From Cryptomeria japonica (Eukaryota; Streptophyta; Pinopsida; Cupressales; Cupressaceae), in the NCBI RefSeq assembly GCF_030272615.1, contig NC_081413.1, forward strand, positions 447,374,538-447,438,537: a stretch of 64,000 nt of DNA, in the 5' to 3' direction. Numbering within the stretch: position 1 is the first letter of the stretch; each line of letters starts with the position of its first letter. A program made the position numbers and the translations under genes. Below are positions 34,201 to 49,847 of the stretch, piece after piece. The notes under the pieces were generated by a model, which searched no databases, had not been told where the DNA came from, and worked only from the letters and a program-made list of their open reading frames with translations.

Positions 34201-35274
34201 GAAGGTAACGTAAAATGGGAAAGGGAACTCTCATTCGAAAAGGAAGGTTTACAACTTAGTTCAAGCCTTCTAATTTCAATTTTCGCACAACTTAGAAAAG
34301 TCACTTTTTAGGGTGTCTAAAAGGTCACATGGGAGTAGAAACTTGCCTAAAATTACCCCTAACCCTTAGGTATACCTTATGGGCTTTAGGAAACCCTATT
34401 AAACTACCCCTAGGTGTCCATTTAACCCTTTTTTAACCCCTCTGAAGTTTATTTTCGGGTCAAACTTATGTTGACCATCCCAAAGATTCTTTACCCAAGG
34501 CATTTATGGAATCACATTACATTAATTGAAAAAGCTATAGTTAAACAATTCCCTCCAAGAGAGATTTAAAAACTCAAACATAAATCCACACATGTGTCAA
34601 GTGACACAAAGAAAATACTTTTACAAAATAATACATGAAATCATGTCTCTTGTTGGATTTAAATAAATCAATTAAATAACATTTAACACACATGCATCAT
34701 TTACTATTAGGAATAAAATATGACACAAATGGGGTGTGGTCTCTCCAAATAGACAAACCCAGGTTTTACAAACATACATAGGTCTAGGTTTGCTTCTCCG
34801 TAATATGTCCATGGTCACATGGATAACTTCCTGCGCATCTCAATTACACATTAGTAACTTCAAATAACCTCATATAATATAAAACACAAGAATAATAGTA
34901 CACATCAAACACTTGCATACAATTTACATTTGAACAATTTAATACATCTTATATCCAAGTAATTTCACATAACCAATTATCCTAATTCTCATAATTTTGA
35001 TCCACACATAAAACATACATCCTATTTCTATCATCATAGTAAAGTCTTGTGAATCCAATAATGACATATATCACCGCAAATTCATCCTATTCAAAAATCA
35101 TGTAGAGTTCTATATCATAAAGCATATAAATAAAGCATCAACATATAGCAATGTTATCCAAATCATGGAATCATATAAGTTCTAAATCCATAATGCATAA
35201 AAAATAAAGCATCCATAATAGTCTCAACATAAAAACCATTGAAATGCCAGACTGAGTCGGGGTGGGGCCTCACA
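31230..35274 (-). repeat. Y 5' LTR (right)
   Basis: A 4045-bp partner of 23905-27888 with the same ends (TGTCATGCC, GCCTCACA). Most of the length difference is in the TA/AAT microsatellite near 31800-31970 and the TA-rich stretch near 32440-32520. Confidence 0.92.
32276..32329. promoter_or_regulatory. Palindrome pair in Y LTR GC-rich island
   Basis: 32276-32296 is a perfect palindrome with arms CCACTGTGCA and TGCACAGTGG around one base. 32309-32329 is a near copy (CCACTGTACA/TGCACAGTGG). Related half-sites occur at 32242-32261 and in the left LTR at 24866-24973. They lie upstream, in sense, of the TATA-like position and could be dimeric factor sites or a hairpin; this is inferred. Confidence 0.55.
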
Positions 35275-35279
35275 AGAAC

Positions 35280-37493
35280 CTATTTTTTGCTTGAAGAAAT
35301 CCGCTCTACAACTAAATAAATTTGCTCTGCAAGTGAAGAAATTTGCTATACAACTGCTTCTCTGCAACAACTTTTCAAAATGATGCCTTGATTCAATTGA
35401 CCTGAGATCATATACGGTAGTCAGGCTCTTAACTGCGACATTGATACCGCATGCTTCGGCCATCCTTTCAGAATTGAATTCATAGAAGAATTCAAAAATT
35501 TCGCTCCAATGGGTCATAACATGCCTATATATTTCCTTTCTCTCTTTCACCATTTCGCAGAGCATAACATCCTAACAATTTCACCAAATGAAATCATGCC
35601 AACTGTCTGATCAGATGAGACTTGATTGGTCTTTACACTATTTTAATCTCTTTGCCTTTGCATCAGGCCCTACCTCCTTTTCGCCATTTCCCAAGCTTTA
35701 TCCCATGAGCACTTTCCTTTCGTGAAGCTACACCAAGGGTTAGATGTAACTCTAACCACCCGGCCTTTAACTCCTACCGGGACCGTCAACTTTTTCACTA
35801 ACCACGCCTCATCTTGACAGCTAACAATTTTTCGCTATTTCGCAGAGGTTAATCCGCTTACATCTTCGGGCCACGAAACAATGAGAAGCGTTGGATCAAT
35901 CTTGAGATGACCATCTTTTAAGTGAGACCTTTATCCAAACATTGCTTACCCCGCTTATTCACCGGTTAACAAATGCCATGTGGCACTTGGCCATTAGGCC
36001 TAAAAAACTCATTGGATTTAGTTTAGAGTCAACCACGTGTCTTACTTCCTACATAGCCATCGGTTACACCTTGGCAGACCCTTAATCACCTTTTGAAACT
36101 ACATGTCAATCGACACATCACCATCAAGCTTTATAAGAAGTAAGATCTGTCATTCCACGTCATGTTGGGAAGAATCTCTCTTTCTCTTTCGCCATTTCAT
36201 GGGCCTTAATCCTCGGTTGATTTGCAGCCATGAAGCAACGAGAACCCTTGGATCAAAACAGAGTTGATCCCCTTTTATCTTTATGCTTTATCTGTTCTTC
36301 GGGCCCAGTAGCTCTTTTGCCATTTTGCAGACCTTAAAACACTAGCACCTTAACTTCATGAACTCACATGAGCTGTTAGATCATATCAAACTTTCCTGAT
36401 GCTTAAAAACCTACTTGAATCTAGCATACGTGGGTCATCTGACTCAGCTTTATCCACCTAGTGTCTAGTCATTCCTGAACTGACATGTCAACTTTTTAAT
36501 CACTGAGAAAAAACATCGGGATCCACCTCATCCTTCCCACCTATATTTGTCAGGTCACTTCTAATCCCACAACATGACTCATCTTCTTGGACCCACCCAT
36601 TAGTCCTTAAATCCAATTCACTAACCACTTTGATTTTTGGCCAGGTGTCATTATCTTACTTGCCATCTCAACCAGCTAGACTACTTGCTTGGAATGCCAT
36701 GTCATTTCATTGTTTCATGAAAGCTATCTTTCGAGCATCTTTCTCCTATGAAACTACGCTAGCCGTTAGATCTTTGAGGACCTACACATCTATTATGCTT
36801 CTTATGAAGCTCTTTTGCTCGGGCCAAAAAACCTTTCACTATTTCACAGAGCATAACATGTGAGCATCTATCAGCCACGAAACAATGCATGTTGTCAATT
36901 TCTTTGAACTTGATCCCCTTTTAGCCATGGGAAAGTCTTCACTTCTAGGTCCTATGAAACCTTTTCACCATTTTGTGAAAGGTAATTTACTCGCTTGTTT
37001 CAGGTGCGAATCAACGCCAGTTGTTAGATCTTGAGTGAGATGGAGTCTCGTTAAACTAGATCCAATGCACATAGTCGAACATGCTTTTTCCTTTCACTAT
37101 TTCGTATAGCTTAACACACCTGTAACTTCGCCTAAAGAAATAGAAAAAGTCATAGATTCATCTAGAAGTTGCATGACACTTACTAGACATGACAACATTC
37201 GAAGGAAAAAGACATAAGGCATAGATTTTTTACAATTATTTAATGACTGCCTAGGTAAATAACAAGGGGAGACACTTCACACAACCCCAAGACCCATTAC
37301 TTAAGTGAATAAAGTAACATGGTAATAGAAACCAAAGGGTTTTGATCAGACATTTGAGCTATTAAAACTAAAAACCCTTAACCCTTAAAGACCTAACACA
37401 GATTTGAAGTAGTTAATAGCATACCTAACTCAAAATTTGAAAAACCTAGCCAATCATGGGAAAAGAAAACCTATTTCTTAAACACTGATAACA
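35280..37493 (-). repeat. X left LTR: degenerate ~129-bp repeat array
   Basis: This non-coding block lies upstream (in sense) of the LTR ORF. A motif of the form TTTCGCCATTTCGCAGAGC recurs near 35545, 35678, 35830, 36188, 36315, 36834, 36963 and 37092. Spacings are close to 129 bp or multiples (358, 389), with associated blocks such as CCACGAAACAATG and CGTTAGATC. This indicates an old tandem array. The same array is at 52416-54632. Confidence 0.7.
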
Positions 37494-37589
37494 ACGGCTT
37501 TGACTGGGGATGGTTGATTGCAAGGTCAACACAAGAAACTTAGGAAACTTTGGAGAAACAGACCCAAACAAAAACAACAAGAAGCAAAT

Positions 37590-38885
37590 AAAATATATAC
37601 AAACAAAGGACCTACTGTGCATGGACTTCAAGCGAAATAATATTTCAAGAATTGTCCATGCACTAGAAATTCATGTACTTCATCATTCATATTTTTCATA
37701 AAATAAGAATCCTTTTCCATTTAAATCACATACCACAAAAGGGCCCATCCATAATGATTCAAATTTCTTATGTTTTCCCTTGTCTTGTCCTCTTGCATTC
37801 CACTGAAGAACAATATCATCAATTTGAAACTTCCTTAATGATGTCCTTTTATCAAAAAGGTACTTGGATTGTAGTTGGATCTTCAGATTTCTCTTATGAA
37901 ATAGAGTTCTGATCTCTTCCACTTCCACTATCTGAATCATTTGGTTTTCCATAGGTTCAAATAGCTCTATGTCTTCAGCTTGCAGGAATTTATAAACTGG
38001 AAGAAGATTGTTTACTGGTAGTCTAGCTTGTGTACCATAAACCAGTTCAAAAGGTGACATTCCAATGGCCTTCTTGACTGTTACTCTGTCAGCCCACAAG
38101 GCTAATTTCAACTTTTGATCCCAAGACCTCTTGTTCTCTTCCAAGATTTTCTTGATGATGTTCAAGAGGCTTTTATTACTAGATTCAACCTATCCATTTC
38201 CCTAAGGATGATAGGGTGAAGAGTAAGACATGATTATTCCATGACTGGTACAAAATCCAACAAACTCTTCTGACTTGAAACTCATGGCATTATCCATTAC
38301 TAATATTGCAGGTACTCCAAATCTAGTTATAACATTGTCCATCAAGAAGTCAATGACAACTTTACTCATAGCTCTTCTTGTGGGAATGGCTTCAATCCAT
38401 TTAGTAAAATAATCAGTGGCTACTATGATCCATCTATGACCTCTTCTTGATCTCTCAACAATCTCTCCAATAAAATCAATTCCCCATTGGACAAAAGGGG
38501 CTTCCACTATGACTGGATTTAGGGGTAAAGCTCCTTTATACTTCAATTTGGATGAAAATATTTGACATGGGTCACATTTCCAGACATGTTCATGAGCATC
38601 CTTGAATAAGGTAGGCCAATAGTACCCAACTTGGATTATCTTACTAGCAGTTGTCTTAGTAGAGTAATGGCCTCCACATACTCCGTCATGCATTTCAATC
38701 AACACTCTTTTAGCCTGGAATTCATTCAAACACATTAACAGTTCTCCATCTCTTTTTCTTTGAAACAGATCACCTTGAATGAGAACATATTTTTGTGACT
38801 TGAGTTTCAAATTCCTTTTCTGATTATGTGTCATTCCTTCTGAAATGTAGCATCTCTTAAAAATCGGACTATTTCTGAATACCAA
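37590..38885 (-). pseudogene. X integrase
   Basis: Ty3/gypsy integrase of the Tat type. The HHCC zinc region is HDGVCGGHYS ... CDPCQ. The DDE residues are in WGIDFIGEI, LVMDNAMSF and GQVESSNK. The C-terminal GPF-type region reads WNARGQDKGKHKKFESLWMGPF, ending in an EFLVHGQFLKYYF-like tail. Two TAG codons (38190-38192 and 38202-38204) replace Gln in the conserved stretch before VESSNK, both simple C-to-T changes. There is no chromodomain. The tail closely resembles the gypsy fragment at 57958-58384. Confidence 0.88.
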
Positions 38886-38889
38886 GGTT

Positions 38890-40539
38890 CCCTTTCAATA
38901 TTAGTGACTCAAGTACTTTTGATTTCAACATTGTTTATCTCAACATTCAGAAGATTAGATTTAGTCATGAGCTTGGCCAGACCTAAGCCTCTCACCAATT
39001 TGGTGATCTTTATTTTCAAGTCAAATTCTTGGATTCTATTAATCTATCTGCACCTTTTTCCTATAACATCAGATTGGGATAAAATATCCTTGACTACAAC
39101 ATGTGGGACATAAGCAGTGATTTTTGCATTCACAAGGTATGGCCTGAAAGCCTTAACAGCTTTAACTAAAGCATAAGCCTATTTTTCCATGGTTTCATAC
39201 TATAGAAAGCTATGGGATGTTCATATCCCTCATCATCTTTTTGTAATAACACTGCAGCTACTGTATGGTATGAAGCAAAAGAGAACAGAGAAAAGGGCTT
39301 ACTGTAATCAGGAGATTTCAGCATTGGTGCTTCTTGAATGGCCTTTTTAATTTCAGCAAAATCCTTTGAGGCTTCTTGATCCCAACAAAACTTGGTATCC
39401 TTCTTGAGCAACTTAACAATGGGTTTCACTATCTCTGCAAAGTTTGCATTGAATCTTCTAACAAAATTTACTTTGCCTAAAAAGGATTGAATACCTTTAA
39501 CATTCTTTGGTTTAGGCACTTTGTTTATTGCTTCAATTCTTTCAGGGTCTATTCTTACCCCTTCCTTGGAAACAATATGCCCCAATAATTTTCCTTCGGT
39601 GACCCTAAAATGACACTTCTTGGGATTTAATGACACACCAAATTCCAAAGCTTTATTGAACACCTTTTCCAAATGTCCACAGTGGTCATTGACCCTTTTA
39701 GAGAAGCAAGTTAGATCATCTTGATAAACCACCATGATGATATTGATGAATTCTTTGAAGGCTACATCCATAGCTCTGTTAAATGTAGCTCCAGCATTTT
39801 TTAATCCAAATGGCATTTTTACATAGACATATGTTCCCCATGGAGTAGTGAAAGCAGTTTCAAACTATTCAGATTCTCTCACTAACACTTGATTGTATCC
39901 TGAAAAACCATCCATCATGGACAAAAGATCACAACCTGTTACTCTCTACAGCATGACTTCCATATTGGGGGAAGAATAATTGTCTTTTAAAGAAGCAACA
40001 TTCAAATTTATAAAATCCACACACAATCTAATGTCCCCATTTTTCTTTCTTACAAGGACCAAATTGGAGACCCATGGAGAATGTCTTATAGGTTTGATAA
40101 TCCCCTCTTCTCTTAACTTAGTCAATTCTTGTTGCATCTTAGTTTCTAACAGGGGATTAATAGGTCTTTGCTTCTGTCTAAAAGGCTTAGCATCTAGAAG
40201 TAAAGGAACTTCATGCTGAAAAAGGTCTTGTCTATACGCCTTTAGGTCTTCATAAGACCAAGCAAAAACATGTTTATATCTTTTCAATAAATTAATAAGA
40301 TTAGTTCTGACATGAGGGGGTAATTTCTTTCCAATGTATACTAACTTAGGGGATGATTCAGTCCCCAAGTTTACCTCCTCCAACTCTTCTAGCTTGGTGG
40401 TAGACTGCTGATGTAAGTGACTGTAATTGTAATTGAACATGCTCTCTAGCTCTACCAACCCTTTAGGTATCTCATTTGTTTCCAACTGGACCAAGTCATT
40501 TCCAAACACTGTTTCCTTATTGTCAACCACCTCCACCAA
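38890..40539 (-). pseudogene. X reverse transcriptase and gypsy RNase H
   Basis: The RT begins after a spacer (PKGLVELESMF, LPPHVRTNLINLLKRYKHVFAWSYED). It shows SPWVSNLVLVRKKNG, IRLCVDF, LLSMMDGFSGYNQVLV, MPFGLKNAGATFNRAMD and the catalytic VVYQDDL, so the YxDD pair is intact. The gypsy RNase H follows (SKPFSLFSFASYHTVAAVLLQ, HPIAFYSMK), then a degraded connection to integrase. Stops near 39946, 39870 and 39166-39180 split it. RT motifs FSGYNQ and FAWSYED are typical of the Athila/Tat branch. Confidence 0.88.
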
Positions 40540-40639
40540 TGCATTGCAATCAATCTTCTATCCATCATAATCATCAACACATTGAATGAACCTAAGAATA
40601 TCTTCATCATCAACAAAAACTTGCCAATTGTACACATTA

Positions 40640-41250
40640 TCAAGGATGGCAGGCCTAGATTTTATTTCCACAGTGGAGATGCCGATTAGTGTTGAATCAT
40701 CATTTTTCAATGCAACAATAGCTAGAAAGTTTGCCATAATATTCTTTGATCTCTCTATCCAATTAATAGAAAATGCACTAAAATGCTCAATGACATCTCG
40801 AATTGCATGTTTATACCTCTTTAATCTATCATTTTTGGATGCATATTTGGATCTTACCTAAGAGACAACCAATTCTAAGTCCCCTAAAACTTTCAACAGC
40901 TGGATTCCATGCCTTTTTGCAACTTCAAGCCCCAATAATAGGGCTTCATACTCTGCAGTATTATTTGTGCACTGGAAAGCCAATAAGAAAGAATACTTAA
41001 AAGTTATACCTAATGGAGATACAAAAAGAACCCTTGCTCCAGATCCTTCTTTGGAGAAAGCTCCATAAAAATACATCTGCCATAAACCATGTTGTTGTGA
41101 TTCTAGTTTGACTACAATGGGATCAGTATTCTTCAACTGGGGTAAAATTTGTTGTAGTCTGAAATTATCAAGATCCACATCAATCATACAATTGAGCATA
41201 CTAGGATCTACATTTTCAATTACTCTAGGAGCACATGGTTCTCTGTACAA
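40640..41250 (-). pseudogene. X additional RNase H (archaeal-type) before RT
   Basis: This is an RNase H-fold domain with family motifs YGAFSKEGSGARVL, CTNNTAEYEALLLGLEVAKRHG, LKVLGDLELVV, then IERSKNIMANFLA. Plant Tat elements are known to carry such a second, archaeal-type RNase H. Here it lies between protease and RT, ahead of the usual gypsy RNase H. Of the four acidic catalytic positions, the first reads Tyr (FYGAF for FDGAF) and the last reads Asn (MANFLA for MADFLA); Glu in AEYEAL and Asp in GDLEL remain. A stop splits it near 40858. It is probably inactive in this copy. Confidence 0.75.
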
Positions 41251-41505
41251 CTTGACCTAATTCCCATTGATTGGGATAGTAGCATAAGATAAATCCAATT
41301 GGACATTTCCTCCTACTGCTACTGCCCACTACTTGGACAACAACATACCATAATGGGGTTTAGTGTCAGTAACAATAACGTCCATTTTGTAAGTTGCTTC
41401 CAAGAATGCTGCTATTTTTACTTCAACATCTTTCATTGTACCTATCATAGGTACTTCCTTGTTATCCATAGCATAGCATTTTCCATATACAGTAGTTACT
41501 GACAA

Positions 41506-41832
41506 TCATAGTTCTTTCATAACACCATAAGGCATCACATTAGCAGCAGCTCCTGAATCTATCATACAATTTTTTATCAGCCGGTTATTCACTAACAAAG
41601 TAACATAAAAAGGATCTACCTGTGAATGCTCTTGAGTAATAGTGGTTCCAACATAAACCCCTGGGGTTTGGAGTTCTCGATCCTTTCCATTTTTAGCTAA
41701 ACTGGTGGGTAGGACTGTGTCACTATCAGATGTATTAGAAAACAAAGATAAGGCTGCATCCCTATGATCTTTTATTTTCAGTAATTCTATTAATAGGACA
41801 GTAAATTTCATTTGTGTAAGAGTTTGAGCCAT
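41506..41832 (-). pseudogene. X aspartic protease
   Basis: Retropepsin domain of the Tat polyprotein: LLVNNRLIKNCMIDSGAAANVMPYGVMKEL, with an intact DSGA site at about 41535-41564. After a stop the linker continues (MDVIVTDTKPHYGMLLSK). It sits between gag and the additional RNase H. Confidence 0.85.
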
Positions 41833-41889
41833 GTCAAATGTGGAACTACTGCTTAATTTAGTATTAGCTCTAACTCTTTCTGCCTTAAG

Positions 41890-43350
41890 CTAGCTTGCCC
41901 TTTTTTCTATGGAAACTCCTTGTATATCATTGGTACTTTTATCATCTGTACTCTTGGGTACATCTTTAACCTGTTCCTTCTTTTCTTCACCAATTTTAGG
42001 GAAAGTAGTAGCACTACTTGTTGCCCCCTTTTGAGTAACCTCTTTTATGAACATGGAACCAGGTTCACCCTGATTAGTGTCCTTCTTGGTGCTCCTTAAG
42101 TTGTAATTGTGCTTTGCTTTAGCAATAGCAGCTTTGGTGAGATTTATAACTTCTTCCTCACTAGGTCTTCTAAGATGAACTTCTTCATCTTCAATCATTA
42201 CCACATTCAAGGTAGGATGCTAGTCCAGTGTTAGTTGTCCTTGAACAAACATTTCATTATCCAACACATCACTGTATTCACTTTGTATAGATTCCTCATT
42301 ACTTTCTATAATAGTCTCAAATATGTTAATGTCAGGCTCAACTTCTTGTCTCATGGACTCTTCAAGGGCTTGAGCTACTACACATTGATGAGGAGAATGT
42401 GGCCCATCACAAGCAATACACCAAGGAGTGTTTTCTATATTATGGACATTTTTCCCTTTTAAGGGATCTGGGGTATCCTGATTCTAAGCAATTTTAGGCT
42501 TCTCATTTTGGGGTTTGCCATCTTTCTAGTTGGTATTATAAGGCATGTCATGCAGTCTAGGGGTTCTATCTTGCCAGTTATAATGAGGCTTATCATTTTT
42601 GTTTACCTTGGCAGTCAGATCCTTCATAGCAATGACCAACTTTTCTATCTTGTCATCCTCCTTAGCAACTTTGTTAGGTTGCTATTTTGTTTCCTGCCAT
42701 AACCTACCATCTGTTCTCCTTCCTAACTTCCCAGATGCTTTTCTATTACTTTCCACATTAATCACAATCCTAAATGCATCCCTCAAGTTATGTGGATTTT
42801 TATCCCTTAAGATATAGGCCATTTTAGAATCAAATTCATTATAATAGGTATTCAGACACATGTTATCATCTAACCTCATCACCTGATACAATCTATGCAT
42901 GGCCTTTTGAAATCTAGCATTAAAATCAGTGACCATTTCATTATCTGATTTTCTAATGTTATTAAATTCATTTATCATGAAACTCACATTTGTTTTGTCA
43001 CCGTATTGTTCTCAAAAACAATTCTTAAAGTCCTTCCATGACCCAATGCTATTAACTAGAAGACCTCTATACCAATCTCTTGCATCATCAACCAGGGACT
43101 GAACAAACAATTTCATTATGACATCTTCATCTACTATCTCATAATCATTTATTAGGTCCCCAAAAGATTTTAAATGTTCCTCAGTGCTAATTGCATTATT
43201 TCTAGCAAACTTATGGAGTCTGTCCCTTAACTCAGTAGGAACATAGTTGGCATATCCTGGGATCCCATCAAAGAACAATTGTCTATACTGCTCCAAATTG
43301 ATAGGTCTCCTTTGAAAAGGGTTAGCAACATTATTGTTTCCCGTGTTCAT
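41890..43350 (-). pseudogene. X gag
   Basis: Retrotransposon gag domain: LFFDGIPGYANYVPTELRDRLHKF, then SFGDLINDYEIVDEDVIMKLFVQSLVDDARDWY, SWKDFKNCF, and MINEFNNIRKSDNEMVTDFNARFQ. A zinc-knuckle-like CIACDGPHSPHQC (CxxCxxxHxxxxC) lies at about 42376-42424. The tail is charged. A frameshift near 43010 and stops near 42680, 42525 and 42485 break it. Gag packages the RNA into particles. Confidence 0.82.
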
Positions 43351-43371
43351 TCTGACTTTTGGAATTGGAGA

Positions 43372-44415
43372 CTAAGATATTTGGCTATGCTGATTGTTAA
43401 CAAGGATTTGACCCATTGATGTTGTATTAGCAGGCACAGTAGGTTGAATCTTAACCGGGGGGAGGGAAATTTGCTGAGGATCAGGCTTACTAAGATCTTC
43501 TGATGGAAAAATGATAGGGGGAGCTTTTAGGTAACTAATTTTTCTTTTAACTTCCTGATTAGCTGCTTCCAACTTAGCTTTCTCTAGCTCCATTTGTAGA
43601 TCCTCCTTTTCCTTCCTCATTCTTTCCATCTCTCTTTCATGTGCTGATAGCCTATGAGAAGTCTCCTTTGTATTTCTAGATCTAGTTCCATCATCCACTC
43701 ATTTCTGCTTCCCTTTATCAACATTATTCCTAGGAGGTTGTGAATCACTGAGCACTTCCCTGTTTGGTTGGACTACTGACCTGTATGTTGGCTCGGCCTT
43801 AGGGATTATAATCTCTCTAATCATAGGGCCTTCCTCATCACTCTTTTCTTTTTCCTTAGCCAACACTTCAAGATTAGATATCTATCTAAGAAGCCTATCT
43901 CTCTCTATTAGTTTTGCTTTGACTTCCTTTTCCTTATTTGATTCCTTTTGGGCTCTTAAGGCGATTAAGTGGTGAACCCTCCTATTTATATCTTCTATTT
44001 CTTGTGACACTTTATCTTCATCAGGGAAATTCTCCTCAGAGTCAGATATATTGACTTGATCTATATCAATCAAGCTAATATTTCCATCAATTGTTCTAGG
44101 AACAAAATGTCTGATTGTATTTGAACTAGTCCTATCTCTCACAGACACACTAACATGAGATATATCTTGATTTAAAGCATGAGCATTATCTATATTTGCA
44201 AACAATCTAGAATGGAAACCTAAAATATCATGTTCAGATTCTCTGGAAGAAGAATTAGACTTTGCATAAACAGGTCGATCAGGTATCTTATCGGTATTAT
44301 TATTCTTTTGCACCCAAGCAGTGTTTGATGGTTCATGAAGCACTGACCTCTTCTGACCTCTTTGTGACTGTTCAGGCAAACCTTCTTGCATTTTTTCATG
44401 AGGATGCTTCCTCAT
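43372..44415 (-). pseudogene. X coiled-coil ORF upstream of gag
   Basis: Two frames (44415-43882 and 43698-43372), joined across a stop, encode a polar protein. It has a Ser/Asn-rich head and strongly charged helical stretches (EIEDINRRVHHLIALRAQKESNKEKE, then EREMERMRKEKEDLQMELEKAKLEAA). Ogre-type Tat elements are known to have an extra ORF1 before gag; this occupies that position. It may instead be an N-terminal extension of gag. Function unknown. Confidence 0.6.
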
Positions 44416-44732
44416 GAATGATCTGGTGTTTTTTCCTCCTTGAATTATGCTTGTCTTCCTTTTAGAATCTTATGTATTTCACAAGGATTGGTTCCAAGAT
44501 AACAGAGTTGCCACCCACAAGACTATGGGAATTATGAAAATAAGATTTGAATAAAATGTTGCAAAACTTCAGACCAAATCAAATATCAAAAGAAAATAGA
44601 GGGACTTTCCAAATAGAGACCTTGAGACACCACTACTATATTCACTGATGCACCAATCGATTCCACAAACACACAATCATTTTTCCTTATAAGTGTAAGC
44701 ACAAATATGTGTCTGGATCTTTATTGTGACTC

Positions 44733-44750
44733 TCCCCAGTAGAGTCGCCA
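44733..44750 (-). promoter_or_regulatory. X primer-binding site (tRNA-Arg-like)
   Basis: The minus strand reads TGGCGACTCTACTGGGGA, four bases inside the right LTR (which starts on the plus strand at 44755). This is very close to the tRNA-Arg site reported for Ogre-type elements. It marks the right LTR as the 5' LTR. Confidence 0.82.
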
Positions 44751-46122
44751 CTTTTGTTGTTCTCAAAATCTGATTCACTTTAAAATCTTTATAGTGATAT
44801 GATAACTCTATATGCAGAAGAGAGATTAAAGAGAAGGAAACTTTCAAGACAACATATAACAAGGTTTGATTAACCTTCTACACTTCGAACTTATCCAAAG
44901 TTCAGGCGGGTATACCTTTGTGAACTGAATTCACACTTTTAAAAGATAAATCCACAGCAAACCAGTCCAAAAACCAGTGGATCTTATCACCTTAAAACTA
45001 ACTAAAACAAAGGAATGAAACTTATACTCATGTTCAGTATTGATCTACAAGATGTATAGAAGATAACCTTAATAGATATCAGTGCCTTATCCATGGTCAC
45101 AGAGTCATCTAAGTTCAAACAATACTTCCACAATAAAACATCTCTACATATTCCATCAATTTAGCTTCTGCAGATCCCTATATATGCCTGACACACATAA
45201 GAATTTATTCATACCAGACTACACTATGTTCAACAAAATTCAAAGTATTCGACAAAGAATTTACTGGTAAAAATTGATTCCTGTGTATTTAATTCCCCTC
45301 TTGAAGAGAAAAGCTAAGAAACATTTTTACTGAAAATTGCCTTGCAACCCATATTCAAAAAAGAATAACCCTAGATTACTCAGAATGAAACTGTAAACAT
45401 TTGCAAACATACTTGAAGACAACACAAAGTTTAAACTTAGAACCAATGGTCTGTGTATTAATATTTCTTCTAAAAGTATTACGAAAACATTCGAATATTC
45501 TCCATCAAAACTTGAAAAAAGCTCAGATAAATTTCTGTAGCATTTTCTTATAATTCCTTGAGATCCCCTTTCTACTAGTCCTGGTATCCATTTATAATAA
45601 TATGGATGCACACATAGCTTCGGACTTTCCTAGGAGAGTTTGTTACAATCATTACTTCTTAAGAAGAAGTTACAAAACCTTTTACAAATGCGGTTACAAG
45701 TCTCTTTCAACATCCGCAGCTTATTCCTCTTGTTGTTCTGTTGCAACATTTTCTAATTGCTCCACATCAAGCACTACATTCTTTCTTATCCATTCCTGAT
45801 ACACCTCATCAGTAGGCCATGAGAAGTTAATTACTTTTGATTTTGTCTTGGCTAATCTTTTTCAAGAATTCCTCATTTTATTGACCTCTGAATTCAAGAA
45901 ACCATAATGAGATTTGATTTTCTCAATCTCCTCAATTGTTTTGACAAATATGGAGGCATCCTCTGATTTAACTATTCCTTTTATTCTCAGTGACAATTTG
46001 GCTTCCAATTCCTTAAGCCATATTTGTTTGTCCTTTAATTGGGTTGGGCTAACAAAAACTCCTAGGAGTAATTGAAAAACTTGATCAGTGTACTCTTTCT
46101 TGTACAAGTTGATCTTTCTGTC

Positions 46123-49847
<3,725 letters not shown>

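Larger units (their letters stand above)
23905..35274 (-). mobile_element. Element Y: gypsy with 4-kb LTRs, RT/RNase H deleted
   Basis: A complete insertion with perfect target duplication AGAAC (23900-23904 and 35275-35279) in the left LTR of X; the same site is uninterrupted at about 52411 in the right LTR. The LTRs are about 4.0 kb each, longer than the 3.3 kb interior. On the minus strand the interior has gag, protease and integrase but no reverse transcriptase or RNase H, so Y could only move with enzymes from a relative. A tRNA-Met primer site and polypurine tract are present. Integrase and its tail are of the chromovirus type. Confidence 0.92.
13155..37493 (-). repeat. X 3' LTR (left), split by W and Y
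   Basis: Three blocks make this LTR: 13155-14949, 21747-23904 and 35280-37493, 6167 bp in sum. They align in order with 44755-46122 plus 49853-54632 on the right. W (target TCATC) and Y (target AGAAC) separate the blocks. The sense order on the minus strand is a non-coding repeat-rich promoter-side region, the LTR ORF, then about 970 bp of non-coding sequence. Confidence 0.88.
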
